A stretch of DNA of 64,000 nt from Ypsolopha sequella. Lineage: Eukaryota > Arthropoda > Insecta > Lepidoptera > Ypsolophidae. This document shows positions 42,701 to 46,213 of the stretch, piece after piece (within the stretch, counting starts at the first letter, position 1; the number at the start of each line of letters is the position of its first letter). The stretch spans positions 3,933,501 through 3,997,500 of the forward strand of contig OW203987.1 of the NCBI GenBank assembly GCA_934047225.1, in the 5' to 3' direction. A program made the translations under genes and the position numbers. The notes beneath the pieces were generated by a model, which made no database searches, was not told the origin of the DNA, and saw only the letters and a list, made by a program, of their open reading frames with translations.

Positions 42701-45172
42701 ATTGATGGTATAGGTAATGCGTTTTTAACTGCTATGGTGCAATAGCCATTTTACATTCGGATTGCAGATTTATACGAGGGTGAATCCAAAAGTTCTAAGC
42801 CCGACCGTGAAAATGAAAGAAAAGTGGGTTCAAAATTATTTTTATTTTTCGACATAGTCTCCATCTAGATCAACACACTTCTTCCACCTGACCTGCAACT
42901 TGTTTATACCCTCGAAAAAAAATGATTCCGGAAGGTCGTCAAAATAGTCATTAACTGCGACTATCACTTCTTCTCTAGTCGAATATTTAGATCCCCCAAG
43001 TGTTTTTTTTAAATTTGGAAAGAGATGATAGTCAGAGGGGGCTAAATCCGGCGAATAAGGTGGGTGGGGCAGCAACTCGTAACCACATTCATGGATCACA
43101 GCCATCGTTTCAACCGAAGTGTGAACTCGTGCATTGTCTTGATGAAACAAAACTCTCTTACGCAACATCCCCGGCCGTTTTTCTTTTATTTCTTCGCGGA
43201 GTTTTCGTAATAGGTTACAATAATAGCGTGAATTTATAGTTTCACCTTTAGGTAAATAATCCAATAAAATAACTCCCTTCGAATCCCAAAAAACAGATGC
43301 CATGACTTTGTTGGCTGACAAAACGCACTTTGCCTTTTTCGGCGTGGGTGAGCCAGATATTTTCCACTGTTTGGATTGCTGTTTTGTTTCAGGAGTATGG
43401 TGATGAACCCAGCTTTCATCCATGGTAACAAAACGAGACATAAAATCCTCAGCATCTGCCTCAAAAAGTTCCAAACAGTCACGCGAAATTGTGAATCGGA
43501 CTCGTTTTTGGTCAGCTGAAAGCAATCTTGGGACCCAGCGAGCAGAAACCTTACGGAACCCCAATTCTACAGTTATAATGTTTTGCACTCGGCCATAACT
43601 GATGCCTGTGATCTCAGCTATCCTACTAATGGTCAATCGTCGGTCACCTAGGATGAGATCACAAATTTTGTCAGTGTTTTCTTTAGTGGTAGACGTTGAA
43701 GGCCTTCCGCTCCTTGGGTCATCTTCAATGGTCTCCCGACCGCGTTTAAATTCAGCTACCCACTTTTTGACAGTGGAATACGATGGAGCAGATTCCCCTA
43801 ATGTTGTTTCCATATCTTCATGAATCTCTTTAGGTGAAAGACCTTTTTTATTGAGGTACTTAATCACAGCACGGTGTTCAATTTTCTCCATTGTGAAAAA
43901 TCCCGTCAGACTGCGTTATACAAAATATCACAAAAAAATAATAGCTTGCAGTATCGAACTTCAACTTCACACAATCAATCACGAAAAAAAATACTAACAA
44001 ATGACGGTAGATTTACAAAGATTTGATACCTCTTTGTAGGTCGGGCTTAGAACTTTTGGATTCACCCTCGTAAACGACCATTTCGCATGACTTTGACAAG
44101 CATCGATGCAAGTATCGAGCATCGCAAATAATTTCCTATGCTCTCTGCATCGTATTCGTATACAAGCCATAAACTTATCTGTTCCGGTGGCGAAGACTGT
44201 CACAAAGTTAATATAGAAGCGATTTTAATTTGGCCCACCAAAACATAAGTTACAGGTAAGGACAGGTAAAAATGGTCGTTTATCAGTTATCTATCACACA
44301 TCCACCGTCGTAACCCGTTGCAGAGTCCATCGCTGCAGTTGCATCGTGTGCGTTAACGACAATTGTTGCAAACTTTTGAATGTTGCAATTCGCACTATCA
44401 CGAACTGTCAGTTTCCTCCTTCATGCAAAAAAATATACTTTATTATACAGGGTGTAATCGTTAAGTGTGACCAGGCGATTATTCCGTAACTATTACAGAT
44501 ATCAAAAATGTTTAAACTGATATCGAAAGTACGTTACCTAATCAGTAAAATGACATCAATAACTTTTTGAAAATCAAACGAGAAGTATACAAAATTTTGA
44601 TATTAAACATTCCCATACATTTAGTATGAGATTAGTAGAAAGGTTTTAGTTTCCTTATTTTAAAAGGTTATTTTAACTTAGTACTGATATTAAAGGAAAC
44701 TGTTTATTAACCTAACAAAGTAATAAAACTATCTTTTAATTGAATAATATTTATTTCTTAGTAAGTACAAAATTTTGTATTCAAAGCAGATGTTCGAAGT
44801 GACGTCCTTGTTGTGCGATACAATGTATGGGAATGTTTAATGTCAAAATTTTGGATACTTCTCGTTTGATTTTCAAAAAGTTATTGATGTCATTTTATTG
44901 ATTAGGTAACGTACTTTCGATATCAGTTTAAAATTATTTGATATCTGTAATAGTTACGGAATAATTGCCTGGTCACACTTAACGATTACACCCTGTATAT
45001 AGTTATCATCTTCCTGTTGTTTAAATATAATGTTTGGTTCCAGAACCTGACAAAGGAGATGGCGGACTACTGTGTGGCGCGCATGAAGCCCTACGTCGAC
45101 GCGAAGACGGAGCGGCCCATCCCGCACGCGCTAGACTACATCGACTTCACTCGCACGCTCTTCCAGAACTAA
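560..45172 (+). CDS. alpha-Spec: alpha-spectrin, C-terminal 1767 residues (33 exons, 5' partial)
   Basis: Alpha chain of the spectrin membrane skeleton, a cytosolic actin-crosslinking tetramer with beta-spectrin. Joined exons: 560-744, 1535-1687, 2224-2383, 2853-3058, 4135-4362, 5341-5475, 7690-7824, 8636-8761, 9142-9333, 12424-12613, 13042-13252, 18166-18283, 19841-19989, 20557-20758, 21176-21321, 23337-23439, 23703-23852, 25604-25741, 26087-26204, 27421-27616, 29337-29473, 30249-30429, 30811-31015, 31748-31952, 33789-34015, 34908-35021, 36699-36846, 38588-38702, 40070-40182, 40260-40409, 40795-40965, 41883-42052, 45044-45172. All junctions are GT/AG and phases close exactly (5306 nt including 2 nt of a split first codon). 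I see 14 triple-helix repeat starts of the (Q)xF..D..E...WI type: three before the SH3 domain and eleven after it. That matches segments 7-9 and 11-21 of the 22-segment family plan, followed by EF-hands. The family is about 2400 residues long, so roughly 650 N-terminal residues lie upstream. Segments 18-21 form the family's dimer-nucleation site with beta-spectrin. No frameshift or internal stop was found. Confidence 0.97.
1318..1420 (-). repeat. LINE 3' tail-like fragment
   Basis: (ATA)n then CTTTATTTCAAACCATTGG: read on the minus strand this is an AATAAAG plus (TAT)n tail typical of insect non-LTR elements. The rest of the intron 745-1534 shows nothing else firm; a short CATGACGTCATGACGTC repeat lies near 838. 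Confidence 0.5.
1535..1687 (+). CDS. alpha-Spec: alpha-spectrin exon w2 (segment 7 helix B)
   Basis: Acceptor GTCAG, donor GTAAGT; 51 whole codons. Contains the [12 protein letters not shown] helix-B signature that recurs in many spectrin repeats. Confidence 0.96.
1780..1912 (+). repeat. LINE 3' tail-like AT-rich fragment
   Basis: Ends AATAAAAAG then GAATTGAATTGAATTA, a tandem tail like those of CR1/RTE-type elements. The rest of intron 1688-2223 is AT-rich with nothing recognised. Confidence 0.45.
2224..2383 (+). CDS. alpha-Spec: alpha-spectrin exon w3 (segment 7 helix C to segment 8 helix A)
   Basis: Acceptor CCACAG, donor GTCACT (weak); ends in phase 1. Contains the repeat-start signature [14 protein letters not shown]. 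Confidence 0.95.
2384..2852 (+). other. alpha-spectrin intron, nothing recognised
   Basis: 469 bp; an open frame at 2591-2788 has no support. Confidence 0.6.
2853..3058 (+). CDS. alpha-Spec: alpha-spectrin exon w4 (segment 8 helices B-C)
   Basis: Acceptor CCTCAG, donor GTGAAT. Completes the split Gly codon of w3 and continues as [13 protein letters not shown]. Confidence 0.96.
3404..3489 (-). mobile_element. hAT-type element end
   Basis: On the minus strand it begins CAGGGCCGGATTTAGG followed by GC-rich sequence with GGGGCCCC, a common hAT terminus. The partner end was not found. Confidence 0.4.
3490..4134 (+). other. alpha-spectrin intron, nothing recognised
   Basis: AT-rich; a short ATGAAACCATAGAG sequence is repeated near 3891 and 3917. 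Confidence 0.55.
4135..4362 (+). CDS. alpha-Spec: alpha-spectrin exon w5 (segment 8 end to segment 9 helix B)
   Basis: Acceptor TCTCAG, donor GTGAGT; 76 codons. Holds the segment 9 start [14 protein letters not shown]. Segment 9 is the repeat interrupted by the SH3 domain. Confidence 0.96.
4363..5340 (+). other. alpha-spectrin intron, nothing recognised
   Basis: 978 bp of AT-rich sequence; I see no inverted-repeat element. Confidence 0.55.
5341..5475 (+). CDS. alpha-Spec: alpha-spectrin exon w6 (SH3 domain, N-terminal half)
   Basis: Acceptor CTGCAG, donor GTCTGG; 45 codons. Starts the SH3 fold with the ALYDY motif and the acidic RT-loop region (VSMKRGD). Confidence 0.97.
5973..6452. mobile_element. 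MITE, about 480 bp
   Basis: Imperfect inverted ends CATTAAGGCGCTTAATATCG and CCATCGCC...CGCCTTAATATG. No coding capacity seen. Confidence 0.5.
6453..7183 (+). other. alpha-spectrin intron part, nothing recognised
   Basis: AT-rich sequence between two MITEs. The stretches 5476-5972 and 7345-7689 are similar. Confidence 0.5.
7184..7344. mobile_element. MITE, 161 bp, TTAT duplication
   Basis: About 45-bp inverted arms starting AGCCGATTCTGAAGGCTTTA, flanked by TTAT on both sides. A decayed relative is at 11453-11520. Confidence 0.82.
7690..7824 (+). CDS. alpha-Spec: alpha-spectrin exon w7 (SH3 domain, C-terminal half)
   Basis: Acceptor TCTCAG, donor GTAAAA; 45 codons. Carries the SH3 Trp pair (DWWKV) and the closing [11 protein letters not shown] motif, then a Ser/Gln-rich linker back into segment 9. 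Confidence 0.97.
8218..8319. mobile_element. small inverted-repeat element, about 100 bp
   Basis: Ends GGGCTGTGTTCAGTTTGATC and GATCAAACTGAACGAAGCCC, nearly perfect inverted copies. Confidence 0.65.
8636..8761 (+). CDS. alpha-Spec: alpha-spectrin exon w8 (segment 9 helix C to segment 11 helix A)
   Basis: Acceptor CACAG, donor GTATGG; 42 codons. Resumes segment 9 after the SH3 insertion and starts segment 11 ([14 protein letters not shown]). Confidence 0.95.
8820..9002 (-). repeat. LINE 3' end-like fragment
   Basis: TTTTTATTTTTATTTATTC then AATAGTATCAATAAACTC, ending CTGATACTGATAG. Minus-strand LINE tail style; family not named. Confidence 0.4.
9142..9333 (+). CDS. alpha-Spec: alpha-spectrin exon w9 (segment 11 helices B-C)
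   Basis: Acceptor CCGCAG, donor GTGCGT; 64 codons, contains [13 protein letters not shown]. Confidence 0.95.
9727..9879. mobile_element. MITE, about 153 bp
   Basis: Inverted arms about 65 bp long, ends TCGATTCGG and CCGAATCGA, with GACAGAACTAA and AGCGTTCTGTC in the left arm. Confidence 0.75.
9998..10265. mobile_element. MITE, about 268 bp
   Basis: Ends ATACAAGGTGACTTTTTGAT and its complement; inner arms also pair (TGAAATTTCG and CGAAATTTCA). Confidence 0.8.
10503..11006. mobile_element. MITE family A, copy 1, about 500 bp
   Basis: Ends TTTAACCCTTAAATGCAT and ATGCATTTAAGGGTTAA, AT-rich interior. A second copy in the other orientation lies at 53769-54219. Confidence 0.85.
11009..11424. mobile_element. 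MITE, about 415 bp, abutting family A copy
   Basis: Ends TTGCGTTCCTAAACGC and GCGTTTAGGAACGCAA, imperfect for about 30 bp. Directly next to the preceding element. Confidence 0.75.
11453..11520. mobile_element. half-copy of the 7184 MITE family
   Basis: GTGCTGTCAAAACTT then GCCTTCAGAATCAGCT, matching the right arm of the element at 7184-7344 with decay. Confidence 0.6.
11706..12098 (+). mobile_element. dispersed repeat family B, copy 1
   Basis: From GTAGTTTATGCTACAAGGGCG to TTACGAGCACATGCATTG. It holds the palindromic CACGAGCGTAGCGAGTG. The inverted second copy lies at 50997-51362. Confidence 0.8.
12099..12423 (+). other. alpha-spectrin intron end, nothing recognised
   Basis: Unique-looking sequence between repeat family B and exon w10. 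The next intron (12614-13041) is also without a recognised element. Confidence 0.5.
12424..12613 (+). CDS. alpha-Spec: alpha-spectrin exon w10 (segment 11 end to segment 12 helix A)
   Basis: Acceptor CTATAG, donor GTTAGT, phase 1 end. Contains the repeat start [15 protein letters not shown] and LRSVQTLQ. It follows a 3.1-kb intron filled with MITEs. Confidence 0.95.
13042..13252 (+). CDS. alpha-Spec: alpha-spectrin exon w11 (segment 12 helices B-C)
   Basis: Acceptor GTCCAG, donor GTACTT, phase 2 end. Encodes [12 protein letters not shown] to DSYDLQ, completed by w12 across a 4.9-kb transposon-bearing intron. Confidence 0.95.
13270..13375 (-). repeat. LINE 3' tail-like fragment
   Basis: TATGTATGTATGTAAATACT then TTATTGCACAAAAT, a minus-strand non-LTR tail style, just after exon w11. 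Confidence 0.45.
14267..14699 (+). repeat. left LTR of BEL/Pao element
   Basis: 433 bp, TG...CA. The first about 370 bp read identically to the right LTR; the last 60 bp differ markedly until the shared final GTAGCCAGCGGCTACA. Confidence 0.88.
15905..16165 (+). repeat. CACTCA-rich minisatellite inside the LTR element
   Basis: Repeats of about 46 bp built from CACACATTCAATCAGCACAT and CACTCAGCTCATTTTCACT, degenerating toward 16165. Confidence 0.8.
16169..16850 (+). pseudogene. pol remnant (integrase C-terminal part) of BEL/Pao element
   Basis: The open stretch 16169-16678 keeps recognisable BEL/Pao integrase pieces: [20 protein letters not shown], then [17 protein letters not shown] and GRPFTALPE. 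After a stop, the frame at about 16700-16830 encodes [20 protein letters not shown], the usual element end. The stretch between the first two blocks is missing, so the gene is internally deleted and dead. Confidence 0.85.
16856..17291 (+). repeat. right LTR of BEL/Pao element
   Basis: 436 bp, followed by the GTACA duplication. An open frame at its start is the same as in the left LTR and is not a gene. Confidence 0.88.
18166..18283 (+). CDS. alpha-Spec: alpha-spectrin exon w12 (segment 13 helices A-B)
   Basis: Acceptor TCACAG, donor GTATTT. Completes an Arg codon and continues [12 protein letters not shown]. Confidence 0.95.
19347..19590. mobile_element. imperfect inverted-repeat element
   Basis: CAACATCTAACACTATCGCT near the left pairs with AGCGATAGCGATAGATGTT near the right; ends imprecise. 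The rest of intron 18284-19840 is AT-rich with nothing else recognised. Confidence 0.4.
19841..19989 (+). CDS. alpha-Spec: alpha-spectrin exon w13 (segment 13 helices B-C)
   Basis: Acceptor TAACAG, donor GTGAGT, phase 2 end. Encodes [16 protein letters not shown] and following residues. Confidence 0.95.
20557..20758 (+). CDS. alpha-Spec: alpha-spectrin exon w14 (segment 13 end to segment 14 helix B)
   Basis: Acceptor GTGTAG, donor GTCTGT. Contains the repeat start [15 protein letters not shown]. The donor was placed after the His codon because w15 continues the helix in frame. Confidence 0.93.
20945..21140 (+). repeat. dispersed repeat family C, copy 1
   Basis: CGGAACCC then CTGTCTGTCCGTATGTC and a piece ending AAGTTGAAATTAATA. 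Shares the GGGTTCCGT plus GTCCGTCTGTC signature with 29620, 35370 and 54720. Confidence 0.5.
21176..21321 (+). CDS. alpha-Spec: alpha-spectrin exon w15 (segment 14 helices B-C)
   Basis: Acceptor GTACAG, donor GTATGT, phase 2 end. Encodes [15 protein letters not shown] to LIEKRC. Confidence 0.95.
21527..21640. repeat. dispersed element piece with GAGGCCC palindrome
   Basis: GTGTAGTTTGAGGCCCGAGG, then AAGGGCCTCAATACACA and CTTTATACTACACC. Family not named. Confidence 0.4.
21695..22202 (-). repeat. poly-T-headed repeat and local inverted repeat
   Basis: A run of about 20 T at 21698-21718 followed by TTTTCCCACTAAGTGGAAAG suggests a minus-strand retroposed 3' end. At 22125-22202 AAGCAAGTGGCCAGTAT pairs with ATACTGGCCACTTGGCC. 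Confidence 0.4.
22582..22815 (-). mobile_element. RTE-type LINE 3' fragment, copy 1
   Basis: Contains the complement of GTCCAGCAGTAGAC and related blocks. On the minus strand it matches the C-terminal end of an RTE reverse transcriptase ORF seen better at 53275. Confidence 0.65.
22860..23318 (+). mobile_element. Jockey/I-like LINE 3' fragment
   Basis: An open piece to 23169 encodes [20 protein letters not shown] and [20 protein letters not shown], like the C-terminal region of an insect non-LTR ORF2. A 3' tail (ATAAATAATAAATAAATAAT) ends 18 bases before exon w16. Confidence 0.65.
23337..23439 (+). CDS. alpha-Spec: alpha-spectrin exon w16 (segment 15 helix A)
   Basis: Acceptor CCACAG, donor GTAACT. 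Contains [15 protein letters not shown]. The bases upstream of the acceptor are the A/T-rich tail of a LINE fragment, not a clear pyrimidine tract. Confidence 0.94.
23703..23852 (+). CDS. alpha-Spec: alpha-spectrin exon w17 (segment 15 helix B)
   Basis: Acceptor CTCCAG after a strong C-rich tract, donor GTATCT; 50 codons beginning [13 protein letters not shown]. Confidence 0.95.
23897..24080 (-). repeat. LINE 3' tail with (GATA)n
   Basis: AGATAGATAGATAGATAACT then CTTTATTCC, minus-strand tail style; similar in form to 25190. Confidence 0.5.
24225..24330 (-). mobile_element. SINE body fragment
   Basis: CGTGATGAGTGGTGAACCCT and ATCGCCGTACTTCGG match the body of the SINE at 47205-47502 in the same orientation. 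Confidence 0.55.
24458..24989. mobile_element. MITE, about 530 bp with nested arms
   Basis: Ends TTAAGGTGGATGGTCCAA and TTGGACCATCCACCTTAA. Inner arms also pair, e.g. TTTACACCCGCGAATA with its inverse near 24870. Confidence 0.82.
25190..25335 (-). repeat. LINE 3' tail with (GATA)n
   Basis: GATAGATAGATAGATATAAT then CTTTATTTACTCAGC. Same style as 23897; 25336-25603 shows nothing recognised. Confidence 0.5.
25604..25741 (+). CDS. alpha-Spec: alpha-spectrin exon w18 (segment 15 helix C to segment 16 helix A)
   Basis: Acceptor GCGCAG, donor GTAACT; 46 codons ending in [14 protein letters not shown]. Confidence 0.95.
25772..26039. mobile_element. MITE, 268 bp, filling a short intron
   Basis: Arms of about 110 bp from ATAAGGTCTTTCAATTTAAA. 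The whole intron is 345 bp, so the MITE is most of it. Confidence 0.85.
26087..26204 (+). CDS. alpha-Spec: alpha-spectrin exon w19 (segment 16 helices A-B)
   Basis: Acceptor TTTCAG, donor GTACCT, phase 1 end. Contains [19 protein letters not shown]. Confidence 0.95.
26262..26875. mobile_element. MITE, about 614 bp
   Basis: Ends CAGGCTTGGTTGTAGTAGT and ACTACTACAACCAAGCCTG. AT-rich interior. 26876-27420 has nothing recognised beyond an unconvincing open frame. Confidence 0.75.
27421..27616 (+). CDS. alpha-Spec: alpha-spectrin exon w20 (segment 16 helix C to segment 17 helix A)
   Basis: Acceptor TAACAG, donor GTTAGT. Contains the repeat start [15 protein letters not shown]. Confidence 0.95.
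27964..28279. mobile_element. MITE, 316 bp with ~57-bp arms
   Basis: Near-perfect arms from AAATTTGTAGATATATTAAT to TACCATGCTATTC. Interior contains CGACACGTGTTTCGCCTCTA and CGAGGATGCCTCG-like complement. Confidence 0.85.
28280..29336 (+). other. alpha-spectrin intron part, nothing firm
   Basis: AACTCTACCTTTA occurs just before and just after the MITE at 27964, suggesting a repeat or a duplicated flank. The rest is unrecognised. Confidence 0.45.
29337..29473 (+). CDS. alpha-Spec: alpha-spectrin exon w21 (segment 17 helices A-B)
   Basis: Acceptor GTACAG, donor GTTTGT, phase 1 end. Contains [18 protein letters not shown]. Confidence 0.95.
29620..29917 (+). repeat. dispersed repeat family C, copy 2
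   Basis: ATTCCGTACCCAAAGG, CTCCGCTGTCCGTCTGTC and the end GACTCGCACTTGGCCGGTTT. It is the most complete of four copies in the window. Confidence 0.7.
30249..30429 (+). CDS. alpha-Spec: alpha-spectrin exon w22 (segment 17 helix C to segment 18 helix A)
   Basis: Acceptor CGCTAG, donor GTATTG. Contains [15 protein letters not shown]. Confidence 0.95.
30548..30740. mobile_element. repeat family D, copy 1, with a hairpin
   Basis: Starts AGGCCTATTCCGAAGTGAC. Inside, GATAAACGATCGACCGAATC (30653-30672) and its perfect complement (30710-30729) form a 20-bp stem. The related copy is at 48588. Confidence 0.7.
30811..31015 (+). CDS. alpha-Spec: alpha-spectrin exon w23 (segment 18 helices A-C)
   Basis: Acceptor AATATAG, donor GTTACA. 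Contains [19 protein letters not shown]. Segments 18-21 form the family's beta-spectrin nucleation site. Confidence 0.95.
31566..31618. repeat. perfect 22-bp inverted repeat with 9-bp loop
   Basis: Arms 31566-31587 and 31597-31618 are exact complements (begin GAAAGTGTCGATGAGACAGA). The loop is TTCTTCCTA. It stands alone in an intron with no MITE frame around it. Confidence 0.9.
31748..31952 (+). CDS. alpha-Spec: alpha-spectrin exon w24 (segment 18 end to segment 19 helix B)
   Basis: Acceptor TCCCAG, donor GTGAGG, phase 1 end. Contains [15 protein letters not shown]. Confidence 0.95.
32107..32430 (+). repeat. 162-bp tandem duplication
   Basis: Two units at 32107 and 32269 beginning CAAAATGTTTGAAAAATCTT, with (GAATA)n inside. 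Very few differences. Confidence 0.85.
33178..33597 (+). repeat. 106-bp satellite, four units in dimer form
   Basis: The CCACTTTTTTCTAAGCAATC block recurs at 33196, 33302, 33408 and 33514. Units 1 and 3 read ATCAAACATC; units 2 and 4 read ATCACACATC, so the dimer was the unit copied. Confidence 0.9.
33789..34015 (+). CDS. alpha-Spec: alpha-spectrin exon w25 (segment 19 helices B-C to segment 20 helix A)
   Basis: Acceptor ACTCAG, donor GTACGT. Contains [17 protein letters not shown] and the segment 20 start. Confidence 0.95.
34131..34712. mobile_element. MITE, 582 bp
   Basis: Perfect 30-bp ends starting AGTGCGCGCCAATCTTTTAG. No coding capacity seen. Confidence 0.85.
34908..35021 (+). CDS. 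alpha-Spec: alpha-spectrin exon w26 (segment 20 helix A-B)
   Basis: Acceptor AAACAG, donor GTGAGA; 38 codons. Contains [18 protein letters not shown]. Confidence 0.95.
35370..35775 (+). repeat. dispersed repeat family C, copy 3
   Basis: CTCTGTAGTACC, GACTCCGTTGTCCGTCCGTC, then at the end ACGGAACCCTAGG and GGTTTTCT. The following 35990-36690 is AT-rich with a LINE-tail-like TTTATTTATTTATTCGG start. Confidence 0.55.
36699..36846 (+). CDS. alpha-Spec: alpha-spectrin exon w27 (segment 20 helices B-C)
   Basis: Acceptor CGGCAG, donor GTAAGT, phase 1 end. Contains [18 protein letters not shown], a conserved stretch near the C-terminus of the family. Confidence 0.95.
37366..37765 (-). mobile_element. 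RTE-type LINE-derived chimeric fragment
   Basis: Starts with the complement block GTTCGTCCACTGCTGGACAT, then GC-rich sequence of uncertain origin up to CCATATAG. Flanking parts of intron 36847-38587 show nothing recognised. Confidence 0.4.
38588..38702 (+). CDS. alpha-Spec: alpha-spectrin exon w28 (segment 20 end to segment 21 helix A)
   Basis: Acceptor GTACAG, donor GTACGT, phase 2 end. Contains [16 protein letters not shown]. Confidence 0.95.
38814..39152. mobile_element. MITE, about 339 bp
   Basis: Ends TTAAGAGCCGTTTAGCAGC and its complement, arms about 140 bp, with an inner hairpin around CCATTGGTT. Confidence 0.82.
39537..39665 (+). repeat. degenerate short tandem motifs
   Basis: Copies of GAAATTCAACATTATGGGAA and relatives (ATTTTGGGAA, ATTTTAGGAA) in about 130 bp. 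Confidence 0.5.
40070..40182 (+). CDS. alpha-Spec: alpha-spectrin exon w29 (segment 21 helix B)
   Basis: Acceptor CCTCAG, donor GTGAGT, phase 1 end. Contains [16 protein letters not shown]. Confidence 0.95.
40260..40409 (+). CDS. alpha-Spec: alpha-spectrin exon w30 (segment 21 helix C and linker)
   Basis: Acceptor CCGCAG, donor GTATGT. Contains [20 protein letters not shown] partial copy of its first half lies just inside the following intron (40427-40484). Confidence 0.95.
40427..40484 (+). pseudogene. partial copy of spectrin exon w30
   Basis: [15 protein letters not shown] is encoded 17 bases beyond the w30 donor, against [15 protein letters not shown] in the exon. Several differences are silent third-position changes. 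No acceptor precedes it and the copy ends abruptly. Confidence 0.75.
40660..40740. mobile_element. half-copy of the 56009 MITE family
   Basis: AATCTTCGCCACACTTCGGC, then TTTCCTTACGCTTTCTACAC and TATATGCGCATCATG, matching the interior of the element at 56009-56172. Confidence 0.6.
40795..40965 (+). CDS. alpha-Spec: alpha-spectrin exon w31 (EF-hand 1)
   Basis: Acceptor CCGCAG, donor GTTAGT, phase 1 end. The first EF-hand loop is [12 protein letters not shown] with Asp at 1 and 3 and Glu at 12. It closes with PDPEFEAIL. Confidence 0.95.
41162..41390. mobile_element. MITE, about 229 bp
   Basis: Ends CCCCCGGTTTCTGAAAGGCC and its complement; inner arm GTAGATTAAAAA pairs with TTTTTTTAATCTAC. Confidence 0.82.
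41514..41835 (-). mobile_element. RTE-type LINE 3' fragment, copy 2
   Basis: Minus-strand match to the fragment at 53275: CGTCCACTGCTGGACATAGG and the region encoding the RTE C-terminal end. Includes part of the upstream ORF (to about 41835). Confidence 0.7.
41883..42052 (+). CDS. alpha-Spec: alpha-spectrin exon w32 (EF-hand 2)
   Basis: Acceptor GTACAG, donor GTACGT. The second loop is [12 protein letters not shown], a canonical calcium loop. The junction codon with w31 reads AAC (Asn) where I recall an acidic residue in most relatives. Confidence 0.95.
42053..42772 (+). other. alpha-spectrin last intron, before mariner
   Basis: No element identified; short ATTGCAGTATGG and CAATTGATGG stretches only. 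Confidence 0.5.
42775..44070 (-). mobile_element. full-length mariner transposon
   Basis: 1296 bp flanked by TA on both sides (42773-42774, 44071-44072). The terminal inverted repeats match from CGAGGGTGAATCCAAAAGTT for about 30 bp. Contains one intact transposase gene (42842-43891). It lies in the last intron of alpha-spectrin, antisense to it. Confidence 0.96.
42842..43891 (-). CDS. mariner transposase, intact 349 aa
   Basis: Cut-and-paste DDD transposase. It has an N-terminal helix-turn-helix region ([23 protein letters not shown]), the linker motif WVPRLL, and catalytic Asp residues in [15 protein letters not shown] and [13 protein letters not shown]. Exactly 34 residues separate the second and third Asp (DD34D, mariner). 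The usual length is about 345-350 aa, so it is full length with no stop or frameshift. It starts at ATG 43891. The sequence resembles the irritans/mellifera-type subfamilies, but I am not certain which. Whether it is active cannot be told from sequence. Confidence 0.95.
   Translation of the reverse strand: MEKIEHRAVIKYLNKKGLSPKEIHEDMETTLGESAPSYSTVKKWVAEFKRGRETIEDDPRSGRPSTSTTKENTDKICDLILGDRRLTISRIAEITGISYGRVQNIITVELGFRKVSARWVPRLLSADQKRVRFTISRDCLELFEADAEDFMSRFVTMDESWVHHHTPETKQQSKQWKISGSPTPKKAKCVLSANKVMASVFWDSKGVILLDYLPKGETINSRYYCNLLRKLREEIKEKRPGMLRKRVLFHQDNARVHTSVETMAVIHECGYELLPHPPYSPDLAPSDYHLFPNLKKTLGGSKYSTREEVIVAVNDYFDDLPESFFFEGINKLQVRWKKCVDLDGDYVEK
44090..44420. mobile_element. dispersed element with ATCGATGCA motif, copy 1
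   Basis: GACAAGCATCGATGCAAGTA on the left and TAACCCGTTGCAGAGTCCAT further right recur in the element at 52361-52690. Starts next to the mariner right end. Confidence 0.5.
44446..44998. mobile_element. non-autonomous Tc1/mariner-like element, 553 bp
   Basis: About 170-bp arms from TACAGGGTGTAATCGTTAAG. Near the middle the minus strand keeps a transposase C-terminus: [13 protein letters not shown] then TGA at 44783-44781. It is likely a relative of the element at 13461-17430. Confidence 0.8.
45044..45172 (+). CDS. alpha-Spec: alpha-spectrin exon w33 (terminal coding exon)
   Basis: Acceptor TTCCAG; 42 codons and TAA at 45170-45172. Encodes [18 protein letters not shown] and ends [12 protein letters not shown], the typical C-terminus of the family. 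Confidence 0.96.
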   Translation, partial: NLTKEMADYCVARMKPYVDAKTERPIPHALDYIDFTRTLFQN

Positions 45173-45194
45173 CACTACACGTACCCGCTGCCCG

Positions 45195-45200
45195 AATAAA
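45195..45200 (+). terminator. polyadenylation signal of alpha-spectrin
   Basis: AATAAA lies 22 bases after the stop codon. A GT-rich stretch (about 45219-45250, ending TGTGGTGTTGTG) follows at the distance expected of a downstream element, so the 3' UTR would be only about 40-50 bases. A longer alternative 3' end cannot be excluded. Confidence 0.6.
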
Positions 45201-46213
45201 TCACTTTACTATCACCACGTTTTTAATTTTTACCGTTTGTGGTGTTGTGAACTGCACGGGCAGAACTTCCTATAAGCTTGCATAATGCCACGTCATTATA
45301 TTCCACTCCTATAGCACGTTACTAACCATCATGGTGTAGATTTGAATAGCCTAAGCTGCTGCAATTACTTCTGCTAACCTTTAGTGTCTGTTAAGAGCTC
45401 ACGATCTGGCTTCCATAAGAAAGCCGAACGATCGATATTTGTTCGAACGATAGCTTTTCTCTGAATTTAGCCCGATAAGTTTTACCGATGGGTAAACTCG
45501 TGAATAAGGGGTAGAATTCCTTTCTCTGGTTCAGCAGAGAAACCAGAAACTTCCCGTTTTGCGGCTAGATATCTGATCTTCTCTTGTAGCGGTATATCTT
45601 ATACCTTCTCGATACATAAACGATCAAAACTTGTCCCTTTAGGAACATGATGTTGAATTCCTACAATCCTTTTACATTGTCAAGTGTATTTGCCTTACGC
45701 TGCATTTATATTCCGGTAGATGTTTAAGTAAGAAAAAAAGTATTTTAATTTAAGCTTAAATTAATAATCACAATTGTTTGGATTTCTTATATTAGCAATG
45801 CTAAATTTTATTTATTTTTTGTATTCATTTACTCACATTTCAATTATTAAATAATTTATGGAAAATATTTGTTTTTATTTAAAACTTAGGATTTATACAC
45901 ATATAATATTGGATACGAGTACCTTAAACTTTAACATAAATAGACAATTTCTTAAATATACAAAATCTTGAAAAAAAAAAAAACGAAAACCCAAATATTG
46001 ACTATGTCGATACTACAATACATTATATATACATTGAATACAAATTAATTTCAAAACTAGAAGCAGTTCATAGTTAAGTAGCGGGCGCCCCGCGGCGTGG
46101 ATATTCCCTAAAATCCCTTAGCGGATATCTGTCATACATGTACATACACTATAATACAAATTTCATGTTCCTAGGTCCAGCCGTCTACGCGTTGATATAT
46201 CAGTCAGTCAGGG

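Noticed and set aside
43000..43823. Plus-strand open frames within the mariner element
   Set aside because: Shadows of the antisense transposase gene.
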